Positions 34,559 to 41,370 of a stretch of DNA of 44,383 nucleotides are shown piece by piece; positions within the stretch are counted from its first letter, which is position 1, and each line of letters starts with the position of its first letter. A program made the position numbers and the translations under genes. The DNA comes from Planctomycetota bacterium. Lineage in GTDB: Bacteria > Planctomycetota > Planctomycetia > Pirellulales > Pirellulaceae. The notes under the pieces are model-generated. The model worked only from the letters and a program-made list of their open reading frames with translations, did not search any database and was not told where the DNA came from. Location: contig JAPLNL010000094.1 in the NCBI GenBank assembly GCA_026692905.1, positions 1-44,383 on the forward strand. Direction: 5' to 3'.

Positions 34559-34828
34559 ATGAACGAAAAGACCTACGAAACACCTGAAGCACTCTTGAGG
34601 TCTCTAACTGTTGAAAGCGATGACATTGAACGAATCGTCATCCCGGCAATTCCTACGTTAGTCATCAATGACGCTGAGCATGATGGCGTAGGAATGATTT
34701 TTTATCGTAGAGACGGAAGCAAAACATTCATTGGATGCAAAGAGGCTACTTTGTACTTGAACGACTGTATCCAGAAACGCCGGCAGATTCCTGTTCAAAT
34801 CGAAACACCTCCGCGCCAGGTCCAATAG
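34559..34828 (+). CDS. Small hypothetical protein of the element
   Basis: An 89-residue protein, starting MNEKTYETPEALLRSLTVES, with no recognised domain. GAGGA lies 4 nt before the ATG (34550-34554), a good ribosome site. The sequence looks globular (IPAIPTLVINDAEHDGVGM). Its last 83 nt overlap the convergent small gene 34746-34943. Probably a genuine small cargo gene of unknown role. Confidence 0.6.
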   Translation: MNEKTYETPEALLRSLTVESDDIERIVIPAIPTLVINDAEHDGVGMIFYRRDGSKTFIGCKEATLYLNDCIQKRRQIPVQIETPPRQVQ

Positions 34829-34943
34829 TTACTACTGTGTTTGGTTTCATTTTGTGTTTGCCATCCACGATAACCAAAGGTCGTGATGTCCACTTAGCCA
34901 TCTTTGGTTTTGCTGCGAACCATCCAGCTATCCACTTGAGCAT
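34746..34943 (-). CDS. Small basic hypothetical protein, convergent overlap
   Basis: A 65-residue protein, starting MLKWIAGWFAAKPKMAKW and containing SRPLVIVDGKHKMKPNTVV. AGGAG is 7 nt before the ATG at 34943, the best ribosome site in this part of the element. It overlaps the 3' end of the convergent gene 34559-34828 by 83 nt. No domain recognised. If both are real, their mRNAs would be antisense to each other. Confidence 0.45.
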   Translation of the reverse strand: MLKWIAGWFAAKPKMAKWTSRPLVIVDGKHKMKPNTVVTIGPGAEVFRFEQESAGVSGYSRSSTK

Positions 34944-35044
34944 TGCAATCTCCTACTCAAAAACAAGATTATGAAACGACTTGTCATTACTGTCAATCAA
35001 CCGTAGGTTGAAGCAGGGTAAGTGACTGATCCTCACTGAATGCA

Positions 35045-35080
35045 AGCCGCCTGGAGCGTGTCCTAGCGAACCAGGCGGCT
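35045..35080. repeat. Perfect 10-bp inverted repeat AGCCGCCTGG / CCAGGCGGCT
   Basis: Arms 35045-35054 and 35071-35080 around a 16-nt loop, 33 nt before the next start codon. No T-run follows, so it is not a usual terminator. It may be a leader hairpin, a regulatory site or part of an origin for the nearby Rep-like protein. Confidence 0.7.
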
Positions 35081-35112
35081 CGCAGCCTCTTACACACCTA
35101 GGACAATCTGAA

Positions 35113-35708
35113 ATGAGCAAAGCTGAATTGCGTTCTCTTATCGCGCAACTTCGTGAAAAATGGCCATCTCCAGAACAAAAGCAGGCGTACGACTCGAATC
35201 GATTCCGCAGATTATTCCCAAAGGACGAACAGCTTTCCAAGTTGGATTGCTGGAATGGATCGATCATCCAAAACAAGCGGAGGACGCATGGGAAAGGTAC
35301 TGGGGGACGCTCGCTAAAGTCGAAATCGAACTCGATCGAATCGAAAACGCGACTAGTCGGGATTCGGTTAGCAAAACGACTCGACCGAAGAGAAGCACGG
35401 CAAAAGGTGACGCAAAAGCTAAGCTCGAAGCGGCATTCCTCGCGCACCATCAATTTGAAAACCGAAGCATAGGTATGAGCGATCCGATTGGAATAAATGA
35501 ACTGGCACGCAAGGCGGAGGTATCGACTAGCACAGCGAAAACATTCATTGACAAATGGTTCCCCGGGGGATTCAAGGTCTACCAACGCGATGCGCAAGGC
35601 AATAGAACGAAGCTACTGATAGCACTAACACAACTTGCAGGTGAGCCCGTGGCCGGAATGTTTGACTCCTATGGAGCTGATCCGGACAAACGGCAAGACG
35701 ATGATTAG
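35113..35708 (+). CDS. Helix-turn-helix-like protein, possible -1 frameshift product
   Basis: The main frame is 35160-35708 (182 residues), ending in an HTH-like part: GINELARKAEVSTSTAKTFI followed by DKWFPGGFKVYQ. The ATG at 35160 has no good ribosome site. A better start, ATG 35113 with AGGA 9 nt upstream, lies in the neighbouring frame (MSKAELRSLIAQLREKWPSP...), which turns into a very basic, shadow-like sequence after about residue 40. The heptamer CCCAAAG at 35217-35223 is in the correct phase (C CCA AAG) for a -1 slip from this frame into the main one, giving a 198-residue protein. The alternatives are initiation at 35160 or a recent one-base mutation. It is the gene before the AlpA-like operon; a regulatory role is inferred. 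Confidence 0.55.
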
Positions 35709-35709
35709 A

Positions 35710-35828
35710 CGTTCGATCGTTCGATAAGAAATACCGAACAGTCAAAATATTTCTTGACGGTGCAAAGCCAATCAATTCATTGCCGCAAGATGCCAGTCTA
35801 GTATCGTTCGGCAAAGAATCATCGAACG
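35710..35828. promoter_or_regulatory. Candidate operator/origin motifs upstream of the coupled operon
   Basis: Two tandem CGTTCGAT copies (35710-35725), then CGTTCG (35805-35810) and CGAACG (35823-35828) as an inverted pair with a 12-nt gap, plus CCGAAC near 35734-35739. They sit in the 177-bp gap before the AlpA-like gene. Repeated half-sites at this place fit binding of an element-encoded regulator, or iterons for the Rep protein. No clear -35/-10 pair is seen. Confidence 0.4.
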
Positions 35829-35885
35829 CCAGCCACTAGGTATGCGAGCTACACATCGTAGCGAGAGATCTAGGGGAGCAATGAC

Positions 35886-36116
35886 ATGACCAAACAATCA
35901 ATCGCCGAACCGCTTTTGGTTTCGGCAATAGATGCGAGTCGCATCTTAGCGATTTCGAGCCGAAAACTGTGGTCCGAAACCAATTGCGGGAACATTCCGT
36001 CAATAAGAATCGGGAGAGCGGTTCGCTACAAAATTTCTGACCTACATGCCTATGTGGACGCTGCAAGTACCGAAAACCAGACTAGTCGGGTTTCGAGAAA
36101 AGGCGGTGCCAAATGA
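35886..36116 (+). CDS. AlpA/excisionase-type helix-turn-helix protein
   Basis: A 76-residue MerR-like small DNA-binding protein of the excisionase/AlpA type: LLVSAIDASRILAISSRKLW, then NIPSIRIGRAVRYKISDLHA. This is the usual helix-turn-helix plus wing with the RIGR..R(Y/F) pattern. Such proteins are recombination-directionality factors or activators of integrase expression. First gene of the five-gene coupled operon; its stop overlaps the next start (ATGA, 36113-36116). A role in excision or in control of the operon is likely. Confidence 0.85.
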   Translation: MTKQSIAEPLLVSAIDASRILAISSRKLWSETNCGNIPSIRIGRAVRYKISDLHAYVDAASTENQTSRVSRKGGAK

Positions 36117-37564
36117 CCACCCCAAAAAGGAAAAAAGCCCAGGCCGGCGGCAACCGGGAACAGGGCAAATCGTCAACCAAGATCAATGATACCATATCGA
36201 CAGTTGCTATCGACTCGATTTTTCCATCCCCGGAAAACGATGAGGTCTACGGAAAGATCGACACAGAGAATCACGAACTCGTGATGCTATGTAACGACAT
36301 CATTGAGCATGGCATCCGCGAGCCGATTCAAGTTTCGGTGGAAGGCTACATCGTTTCGGGGCACCGCAGATATGCAGCGGCGCAGTTGGCTGGACTTGAA
36401 AAGGTTCCGATTCGGCGATTGGTAATATCGCGTGCGGATCACTCTTCGATCTCGTGGAAACGCGTCCTAGCAAGTCACAATCGGCAACGTGTGAAGACGT
36501 CAGCAATTTCCATACGCGAGTCCTTGTTAGCTATCGATCCAGACGTAGCGTATCGGCAGTTGATCGCGATGAGACAGGAGCGGGATAGAGACGCGCCGAC
36601 CGAAATCTGTATCGGGGAAGTATCAACTAGAGCCGAGATTTCCGCAGCGAAGGAACCGATGCTATGCAAGGCAGTATCCGCCATAAACGAATTGAGAGAG
36701 TACTGGCCTCTTACCGTCCGCCAAGTGCACTACCGTTTGCTAAATGATCCCCCCTTGCGTCACGCCAGCAAACCCGATTCACAATATCAAAATGATCGGA
36801 AATCATATGGCGATCTGTGCAACTTATTGGCAAGAGCACGTCTTTCGAATCGAGTGCCTTGGCAAGCGATCACTGATGAAACCAGACCAGTATCCGGGAC
36901 CAACTATTATCAGAATGCATCCGAATTCGTCGACAGAGAGACGCAATGGTTTTTAAGGGGCTACCGACGCAATCTAATGCAATCTCAGGCTGATCATATC
37001 GAACTCATCGCAGAAAAACTCACGGTGCAGTCGATCATCAAACCTATTGCCGATCAATATTGCATTCCGATGACAATTGGACGCGGGTACTGCTCATTGG
37101 AACCAAGGCGAGCGATTGCAAGTCGTTTCGCATCGTCGGGAAAGGATCGATTGATATTGCTGGTGGCGAGCGATCTTGATCCCGACGGGGAATCGATCGC
37201 AGAGTCATTTGCGCGGTCTATACGTGATGATTTTGATATCCCGGACGTCAGAGCAATTAAGTGTTTACTGACAATGGAGCAAGTTTCGCAATGGTCGCTT
37301 CCGCCAAACGGGATGGAGGCAAAAAAAACATCCGGACAATATGCAGCGTATCGAAAGCGATACGGCACGGATCGAGTGTACGAGCTTGAGGCGATCGAGC
37401 CGGCGAGAATGCAATCCGCACTGATCGAGACGATCGATAGTGTTATCAACCGGACCGAATTCAACGCAGAAATCGAAAACGAAAAACGCGATGCAACGAA
37501 ACTACAAGCGATCAAGGAGTATGTAACCGACTGCCTTGGCGAAAGGAAGCTGGGCGATGACTAG
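36113..37564 (+). CDS. ParB-domain / Topo VI-A (Spo11, mini-A)-like fusion protein
   Basis: A 483-residue protein with two domains. Residues ~30-130 are a ParB N-terminal-type domain: VAIDSIFPSP, GIREPIQVSVEGYIVSGHRR (GHRR at 83-86 where ParB has GERR), AGLEKVPIRRL. Residues ~185-400 resemble the A subunit of topoisomerase VI/Spo11. There is a winged-helix part with LTVRQVHYRLL, where Tyr 207 is the candidate catalytic tyrosine, then a Toprim-like part with IELIAEK (Glu 301), RGYCS and ASDLDPDGE (Asp 354, Asp 356). Stand-alone A-like proteins without a B subunit (Topo mini-A) are known from mobile elements. No ATPase subunit is nearby. It could nick or relax element DNA at a ParB-type site, or act in replication; this is inferred. 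Coupled by overlap to both neighbours. Confidence 0.75.
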   Translation: MTTPKRKKAQAGGNREQGKSSTKINDTISTVAIDSIFPSPENDEVYGKIDTENHELVMLCNDIIEHGIREPIQVSVEGYIVSGHRRYAAAQLAGLEKVPIRRLVISRADHSSISWKRVLASHNRQRVKTSAISIRESLLAIDPDVAYRQLIAMRQERDRDAPTEICIGEVSTRAEISAAKEPMLCKAVSAINELREYWPLTVRQVHYRLLNDPPLRHASKPDSQYQNDRKSYGDLCNLLARARLSNRVPWQAITDETRPVSGTNYYQNASEFVDRETQWFLRGYRRNLMQSQADHIELIAEKLTVQSIIKPIADQYCIPMTIGRGYCSLEPRRAIASRFASSGKDRLILLVASDLDPDGESIAESFARSIRDDFDIPDVRAIKCLLTMEQVSQWSLPPNGMEAKKTSGQYAAYRKRYGTDRVYELEAIEPARMQSALIETIDSVINRTEFNAEIENEKRDATKLQAIKEYVTDCLGERKLGDD

Positions 37565-38168
37565 GCAGCCTACATCGGCCCTACCATCGTCTACAACACT
37601 ATCTAGTCTATACGGTCGCTCAGTCACTACATCGCTATGCCAGTGTGGCAGGCGATGGGAATGCATGGAGTGCCGCAGCTATTGGGTCAAACGCCGAAAG
37701 GAATCCAGTGGTAAATGGCTAACGGACGCTATGGGCAATGATGGACTTGCATGGTTCGTGACATTAACAATTCCCACGGCAGGCGAATGGGTCAGCGAAT
37801 CGGCAGAGCTATTTGACCGTTGGAGCAAGTTAGGCAAGCAACGTTCGCAGCAGCGATTTAGAGGCACGCAGCATGGCCTAGGATCGATCCGACGCGGGCT
37901 AGGCGCGTTACACCTAGTAAACAGGCGTGGACACTACCAGCCGCATTTGCACGGCCTACTAGTGTCCGATTCGACTTGCATAAGTGAAGCGGTCGCCAAC
38001 GCATGGAATCGAATGGGACCGGGATATGTTGAGATCGAGTTAGCGAGAAAGAAAGCAGCGGTCGAGGGGTATTCAATCGCGGGACCATTGCCGAGCGAGG
38101 CGAGCGAAAGAAAAGCGATTGCGTCGATGCTAAAAGGAATCAGAGTAATCCGGAGAATTGGACGATGA
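37557..38168 (+). CDS. HUH-type Rep/relaxase-like protein
   Basis: A 203-residue protein starting at ATG 37557, which overlaps the upstream stop by 8 nt and has AAGGA 11 nt before it. A cysteine cluster (LCQCGRRWECMECRSYW) suggests a zinc finger. WFVTLTIPTAG matches motif 1 of rolling-circle Rep proteins, and GHYQPHLHGLLVS matches the metal-binding His-hydrophobic-His motif 2. The active tyrosine of motif 3 is less certain (perhaps in AAVEGYSIAG). It is shorter than many plasmid Rep proteins and ends in a basic tail. It would nick a double-strand origin and allow replication of the excised element. The following gene overlaps by 4 nt (ATGA). Confidence 0.7.
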   Translation: MTRQPTSALPSSTTLSSLYGRSVTTSLCQCGRRWECMECRSYWVKRRKESSGKWLTDAMGNDGLAWFVTLTIPTAGEWVSESAELFDRWSKLGKQRSQQRFRGTQHGLGSIRRGLGALHLVNRRGHYQPHLHGLLVSDSTCISEAVANAWNRMGPGYVEIELARKKAAVEGYSIAGPLPSEASERKAIASMLKGIRVIRRIGR

Positions 38169-38440
38169 CAAATCGGAAAAAGCAACAATCCAAACGTAAG
38201 TTGACCAAACGTGTTCGTTGCTACACGATCGCCGAACACGTGACGCATAGATTCCACCTTCGAACGCAGATTCTCGCGCTCACGGTGCACAGAGCCCAGG
38301 ATGGAAGAGCGAGGATATCGCTTTTGGTGGAACCATTGCCCAAGGGACGTTTTCCTCCCGAACAACAAGAGATGGCTGAAACCCATTGGATGCGAGATGT
38401 TGCGGAAGACCTTGCAAAGAATGCGGGTTACAATGTTTGA
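38165..38440 (+). CDS. Small basic hypothetical protein, coupled to Rep
   Basis: A 91-residue protein, starting MTNRKKQQSKRKLTKRVRCY, with a strongly basic N-terminus and a mixed alpha/beta remainder (ISLLVEPLPKGRFPPEQQEM). It overlaps Rep by ATGA (38165-38168). No domain recognised; the basic start suggests nucleic-acid binding, perhaps as a partner of Rep. Confidence 0.65.
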   Translation: MTNRKKQQSKRKLTKRVRCYTIAEHVTHRFHLRTQILALTVHRAQDGRARISLLVEPLPKGRFPPEQQEMAETHWMRDVAEDLAKNAGYNV

Positions 38441-38571
38441 TGAAAGCGATGGCAGACCATTGGTCACCTATTGAACCGACCGTGCATGGTCTGGGGCGAC
38501 GGAGAGCGACAGCCACGTTTTCATTCCAACATTGCGACTGGTTTATGCAGGCTTCTCGCAATTTCAAATGA
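38440..38571 (+). CDS. Possible very small coupled protein (43 residues)
   Basis: MKAMADHWSPIEPTVHGLGR at the start, ending MQASRNFK. The start overlaps the previous stop by one base (TGATG, 38438-38442), the classic stop-restart arrangement, continuing the pattern of the operon. No known domain; length alone gives little support. Confidence 0.4.
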   Translation: MKAMADHWSPIEPTVHGLGRRRATATFSFQHCDWFMQASRNFK

Positions 38572-38740
38572 TGTTCTGTAGGGGAAAGGGGTTCTTGCGC
38601 CCAAAGCGCCTATTTCCCTTCGAAATCGTGCCGTTATAGTTATCTGTTCACGGATAGCGCCTGCAGCGCAACAAGCCGATTCCATCATCGGTTTCCGTGA
38701 GTTTTCTTTCGATGGTTTCAACGAAGATGGAGTTGAATTC
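38572..38740. other. Gap before the integrase with a small stem-loop
   Basis: There is no gene in these 169 bp. A stem-loop may form from GCGC-CCAAA-GCGC (38597-38609) with outer AGGGGAAA (38580-38587) against TTTCCCTT (38613-38620). The integrase promoter should lie here. Such a hairpin could also serve as the nicking origin of the Rep-like protein; this is speculative. Confidence 0.35.
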
Positions 38741-40138
38741 ATGGCAAGTATCTACAAACGTGATGGTAGTCGCAACTACTTCATTCAGTGGTTTGACCAT
38801 AATGGAAAACGAAGACGCAAAAGTAGCGGCACATCCGACAAGCAAGCAGCCCAGCGAATCGCAAACAAGTGGGAGTCCGATGTTGCACTTCGCCGTGAGC
38901 GTGTGATTGATCCAGCGATTGAAGACCAAGACAAGATTGCTTCCATGCCTTTGAGTAAATTGCTGGACGCATATGGTTCGGCGATGGCGTCTAAGAGCAA
39001 GCAGGGGCACATTGATGACACACGGATCGCAATCGAGAAGTTTGGCTTCGAAACCCTCAAGCACATAACAGCCGACAAGGTGAACACGTACGCTGCGGAC
39101 TTACGGAAAGCTGGCAGAGCGGCAAGAACGATTGCCTCTCATTTGCAGTCGATTAAGGGTTTCACACGGTGGGCTGTCAAGAATGGCAAACTTGCGAGCG
39201 ATCCACTAGCAACAGTTTCAAAACCTTCCGTTGAAGATGATCGGCGGTTGGTTCGTCGATTCCTATCGCATGACGAGTGGCAATGGCTAGACTCCACAAC
39301 GAGAAGCAGCCCTGAACGGTATGGAATGGCCGGCATGGCGAGAGCGCTGCTCTACTCTACTGCAATCCAAACCGGTTTGCGGTCCAGTGAGCTGCGATCG
39401 CTCACGAGGGGAAAGCTTAACCTTACCGATGCGGTTCCGTTCGTAGTTGCGAAACCAGGGGGAACCAAAAACAAAAAGCTTGCTAGGCAATACGTCCTTC
39501 CAGAGCTAGCAATGGAGTTGCAGCACTTTGTAGGGCGAAAGCTTGCCGGCGCTACTGTGTTCCCCATGCCAAAGGAGCATGATGTGGCTGATATGCTGCG
39601 GGCCGACATGGCAGCGGCTAGGCTCGCGTGGCTGAATACCTTCCAAGAGCCACAGGAACGCATAGAACGCGATGCGAGCGATTTCCTCCGGTCGGTGGAC
39701 TCGGAAGGCGAGAGACTCGATTTTCATAGCTTGCGGCATACTTGCGCCAGCTGGCTGATCCAACGCGGGGCGGATGTAAAGACGGTCCAAACGATAATGC
39801 GACATTCAGACATCCGATTGACAGTGGACCGCTACGGTCATTTGTTCCCAGGGAGCGAAGCAGCAGCAATCGAACGTATTCGAGGGATGTTCAATCAAAG
39901 GTCTGAATTGAGAAAAACGGGTACATCTACCCTGGAGCATTTATGGCAGCAGTCAGGGTGCGACTCAGTGCGTGCAAGGGGCGAAACAGTGCCATTAGCC
40001 ACCCCCAACCATCATCAGGACACAAACGAAAAAACCCCGCGTTTTCCGGAGACTACAGTGGAAAAAGCGGGGGTTTGTGGTGAGAGGCTCCGGTGGGAGT
40101 TGAACCCACGATGGCGGATTTGCAATCCGCTGCCTTAG
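38741..40138 (+). CDS. Tyrosine recombinase (phage-type integrase)
   Basis: A 465-residue integrase in the integrated state. The arm/core-binding part (about 1-170) contains a SAM-like helical domain (KLLDAYGSAMASKSKQGHID...). The catalytic domain (about 175-380) keeps the conserved residues: Arg 214 in TGLRSSELRSL, His 329 and Arg 332 in HSLRHT, His 355 in MRHSDIR, and the nucleophile Tyr 365 in DRYGHLF. ATG with GGAG 8 nt upstream. After about residue 380 the frame runs antisense through the tRNA terminator and the att repeat and stops inside tRNA-Cys (RICNPLP). In an excised circle the frame would continue into 32282-32544 (550 residues). It integrates and excises the element at tRNA-Cys. 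Confidence 0.95.
   Translation: MASIYKRDGSRNYFIQWFDHNGKRRRKSSGTSDKQAAQRIANKWESDVALRRERVIDPAIEDQDKIASMPLSKLLDAYGSAMASKSKQGHIDDTRIAIEKFGFETLKHITADKVNTYAADLRKAGRAARTIASHLQSIKGFTRWAVKNGKLASDPLATVSKPSVEDDRRLVRRFLSHDEWQWLDSTTRSSPERYGMAGMARALLYSTAIQTGLRSSELRSLTRGKLNLTDAVPFVVAKPGGTKNKKLARQYVLPELAMELQHFVGRKLAGATVFPMPKEHDVADMLRADMAAARLAWLNTFQEPQERIERDASDFLRSVDSEGERLDFHSLRHTCASWLIQRGADVKTVQTIMRHSDIRLTVDRYGHLFPGSEAAAIERIRGMFNQRSELRKTGTSTLEHLWQQSGCDSVRARGETVPLATPNHHQDTNEKTPRFPETTVEKAGVCGERLRWELNPRWRICNPLP
40029..40074 (-). terminator. Intrinsic terminator of tRNA-Cys (element-borne copy)
   Basis: On the minus strand: ACCCCCGCTTTTTCC pairs with GGAAAACGCGGGGT, followed by TTTTTT. It begins 10 nt after the 3' end of the tRNA. 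It is homologous to 32180-32223 but differs at several positions, as expected if the element brought it from another host. It is also read as codons of the integrase on the other strand. Confidence 0.85.
40081..40130. repeat. Right attachment site: 50-bp direct repeat
   Basis: Identical to 32232-32281. It contains the 3' part of the intact tRNA-Cys (40085-40130) and four bases beyond. The flanks differ from the left copy directly after position 40130, so the crossover lies within the repeat. It restores a complete tRNA after integration. Confidence 0.95.
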
Positions 40139-40156
40139 CCACTTGGCTACGGAGCC
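40085..40156 (-). tRNA. tRNA-Cys (anticodon GCA)
   Basis: 72 nt on the minus strand. The acceptor arm GGCTCCG / CGGAGCC is a perfect 7-bp stem, the discriminator is U as usual for cysteine, and CCA is not encoded. The D arm contains AGCCAAGTGGCTAAGGC. The anticodon stem GCGGA/TCCGC encloses TTGCAAA, giving anticodon GCA. The T arm GTGGGTTCAACTCCCAC is canonical. It is the integration target of the element; its 3' half was supplied by the element. Confidence 0.97.
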
Positions 40157-40182
40157 ATTTCGAAAACGTTTAAGATCAACCG

Positions 40183-40211
40183 GTTTTAATGGACTTTGGT
40201 TCGCCGGTCAA
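40183..40211 (-). promoter_or_regulatory. Possible promoter of tRNA-Cys
   Basis: On the minus strand: TTGACC (40206-40211), a 17-bp spacer and TAAAAC (40183-40188), 26 nt before the 5' end of the tRNA. The -35 is strong and the -10 weak. The position is right for a tRNA promoter. The remaining bases up to 40432 show no other feature. Confidence 0.5.
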
Positions 40212-40432
40212 GATGGCTGTTACTTCGACTCATTTTCGCAATCGCTTGAGGAAACCCATCCAAATCAAGTCTCCCTGGCGTTCGGAACACAAAATCATGT
40301 GTCGAACAAATCCCCAATCTTCCTAAATACCCAAAGTTCTCTTTCGCGGGAGGTGACTATCACTGTATCTTCGCAACTCCATTCCAGAATGGGAAACCCG
40401 CCAGCCGCAGTCCCCACCTAAGAAGATCGTAA

Positions 40433-41320
40433 ATGCACTTGTTTGATTCTCTGAGCCACTCGATCCTTCGATACAGGAGAGCTTTGATGCTCCTTGTTTT
40501 GTTGATTTCGGCAACCGGCTGTGGAACCACTAAGTCCTTTACTGCCACCGAGCAGTTGCTCATGTCGGACGCGGTGGATTCCACCATTTCCAAGATGGAC
40601 TTTCGGGCTCTGTCGGGGCATAAAGTGTTTCTCGATACTCAATACATGGTTGGGGCGGGCAAGGTCATTCCTGGGGTTGCGATGCCGGTTAATTTAGTCA
40701 ACTCGGATTACATCATCAGTGGGTTACGCCAGCAGCTGACCGCAGCCGGTTGCATGTTGGTTGACACCAAGGATCTTGCTGAAATCGTATGCGAAGCCCG
40801 ATGCGGCGCTCTCGGTACTGACGGCAATAGCATGATTTATGGCCTGCCAGCCAGCAATTTTCTCAGCACAGCCTCGTCGGTTATTCCTGGCTCGCCGCCG
40901 CTGCCGGCCATTCCTGAAATTTCGGTTGCAAAACGGGAATTAAAAAGTGCGGCCGCTAAGGTTTCTCTTTTCGCTTATGATCGAGAAACGCGTGAGCCTT
41001 TGTGGCAGTCGGGGATCGCCCAAGCCGGAAGCAGTGCTCGGGACACTTGGATATTGGGGGTTGGCCCACTTCAATATGGCTCCATCTACAATGGAACTCG
41101 ATTTGCTGGAAAACGACTGCGCGGTAGCAGGGTTGTCGCGGATGATTCTCGAATCGCGGGTCAGTCCAACGGCATCGATCATCGAAGAAATTATCTTTTC
41201 GCCAATAAGATTTTCAGCAAGAAAGAATCTGATAGTGCGATTGCAGGCGTCGATGCACAAAGTACGCTCTTTCCGAAAATCAATTTGAGTGATCAGCCAA
41301 ATAACTCGATCGTTCGGTAG
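40433..41320 (+). CDS. DUF6655-like lipoprotein
   Basis: A 295-residue protein with a lipoprotein signal (ALMLLVLLISATGC, lipidated Cys at about 30). The following GTTKSFTATEQLLMSDAVD and the later stretches GHKVFLDTQYM, LFAYDRETREPLWQSG and DTWILGVGPLQYGSIY match a protein type that I know from planctomycetes as DUF6655. Role unknown; the mature part would be anchored in a membrane facing the periplasm. It is the first gene after the tRNA and is followed by the racemase with a 50-bp gap. Confidence 0.8.
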   Translation: MHLFDSLSHSILRYRRALMLLVLLISATGCGTTKSFTATEQLLMSDAVDSTISKMDFRALSGHKVFLDTQYMVGAGKVIPGVAMPVNLVNSDYIISGLRQQLTAAGCMLVDTKDLAEIVCEARCGALGTDGNSMIYGLPASNFLSTASSVIPGSPPLPAIPEISVAKRELKSAAAKVSLFAYDRETREPLWQSGIAQAGSSARDTWILGVGPLQYGSIYNGTRFAGKRLRGSRVVADDSRIAGQSNGIDHRRNYLFANKIFSKKESDSAIAGVDAQSTLFPKINLSDQPNNSIVR

Positions 41321-41370
41321 TTTAACGTTTCGCCAAATGTCACCGTTTGTCCTCTCTTTTTCGAGTTCCC

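Larger units (their letters stand above)
32232..40130. mobile_element. Integrative element in tRNA-Cys, 7.85 kb between repeats
   Basis: The element is bounded by the 50-bp att repeats at 32232-32281 and 40081-40130. The tyrosine integrase lies next to the intact tRNA. Contents: an integrase C-terminal remnant, two small minus-strand proteins and an SHD1 protein, small unknowns, then a plus-strand coupled operon of AlpA-like HTH, ParB/Topo VI-A-like fusion, HUH Rep-like protein and two small proteins. The presence of a Rep-like gene suggests an element that can replicate when excised. There is no conjugation gene and no phage structural gene, so transfer would need help. The element carries its own copy of the tRNA 3' part and terminator. 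Confidence 0.92.

Noticed and set aside
34953-35597. 214-codon minus-strand frame
   Set aside because: It lies antisense to the plus-strand HTH-like gene, spans the 35045-35080 hairpin, is Cys/Arg/Ser-rich without domains and has no ribosome site.
37536-37556. Earlier start of the Rep-like protein
   Set aside because: The seven extra residues lie inside the previous gene; ATG 37557 has AAGGA upstream and fits the overlap pattern of the operon.
38386-38439. N-terminal extension of the 43-residue frame
   Set aside because: It starts inside the preceding gene without a ribosome site; the TGATG restart at 38440 is the better reading.
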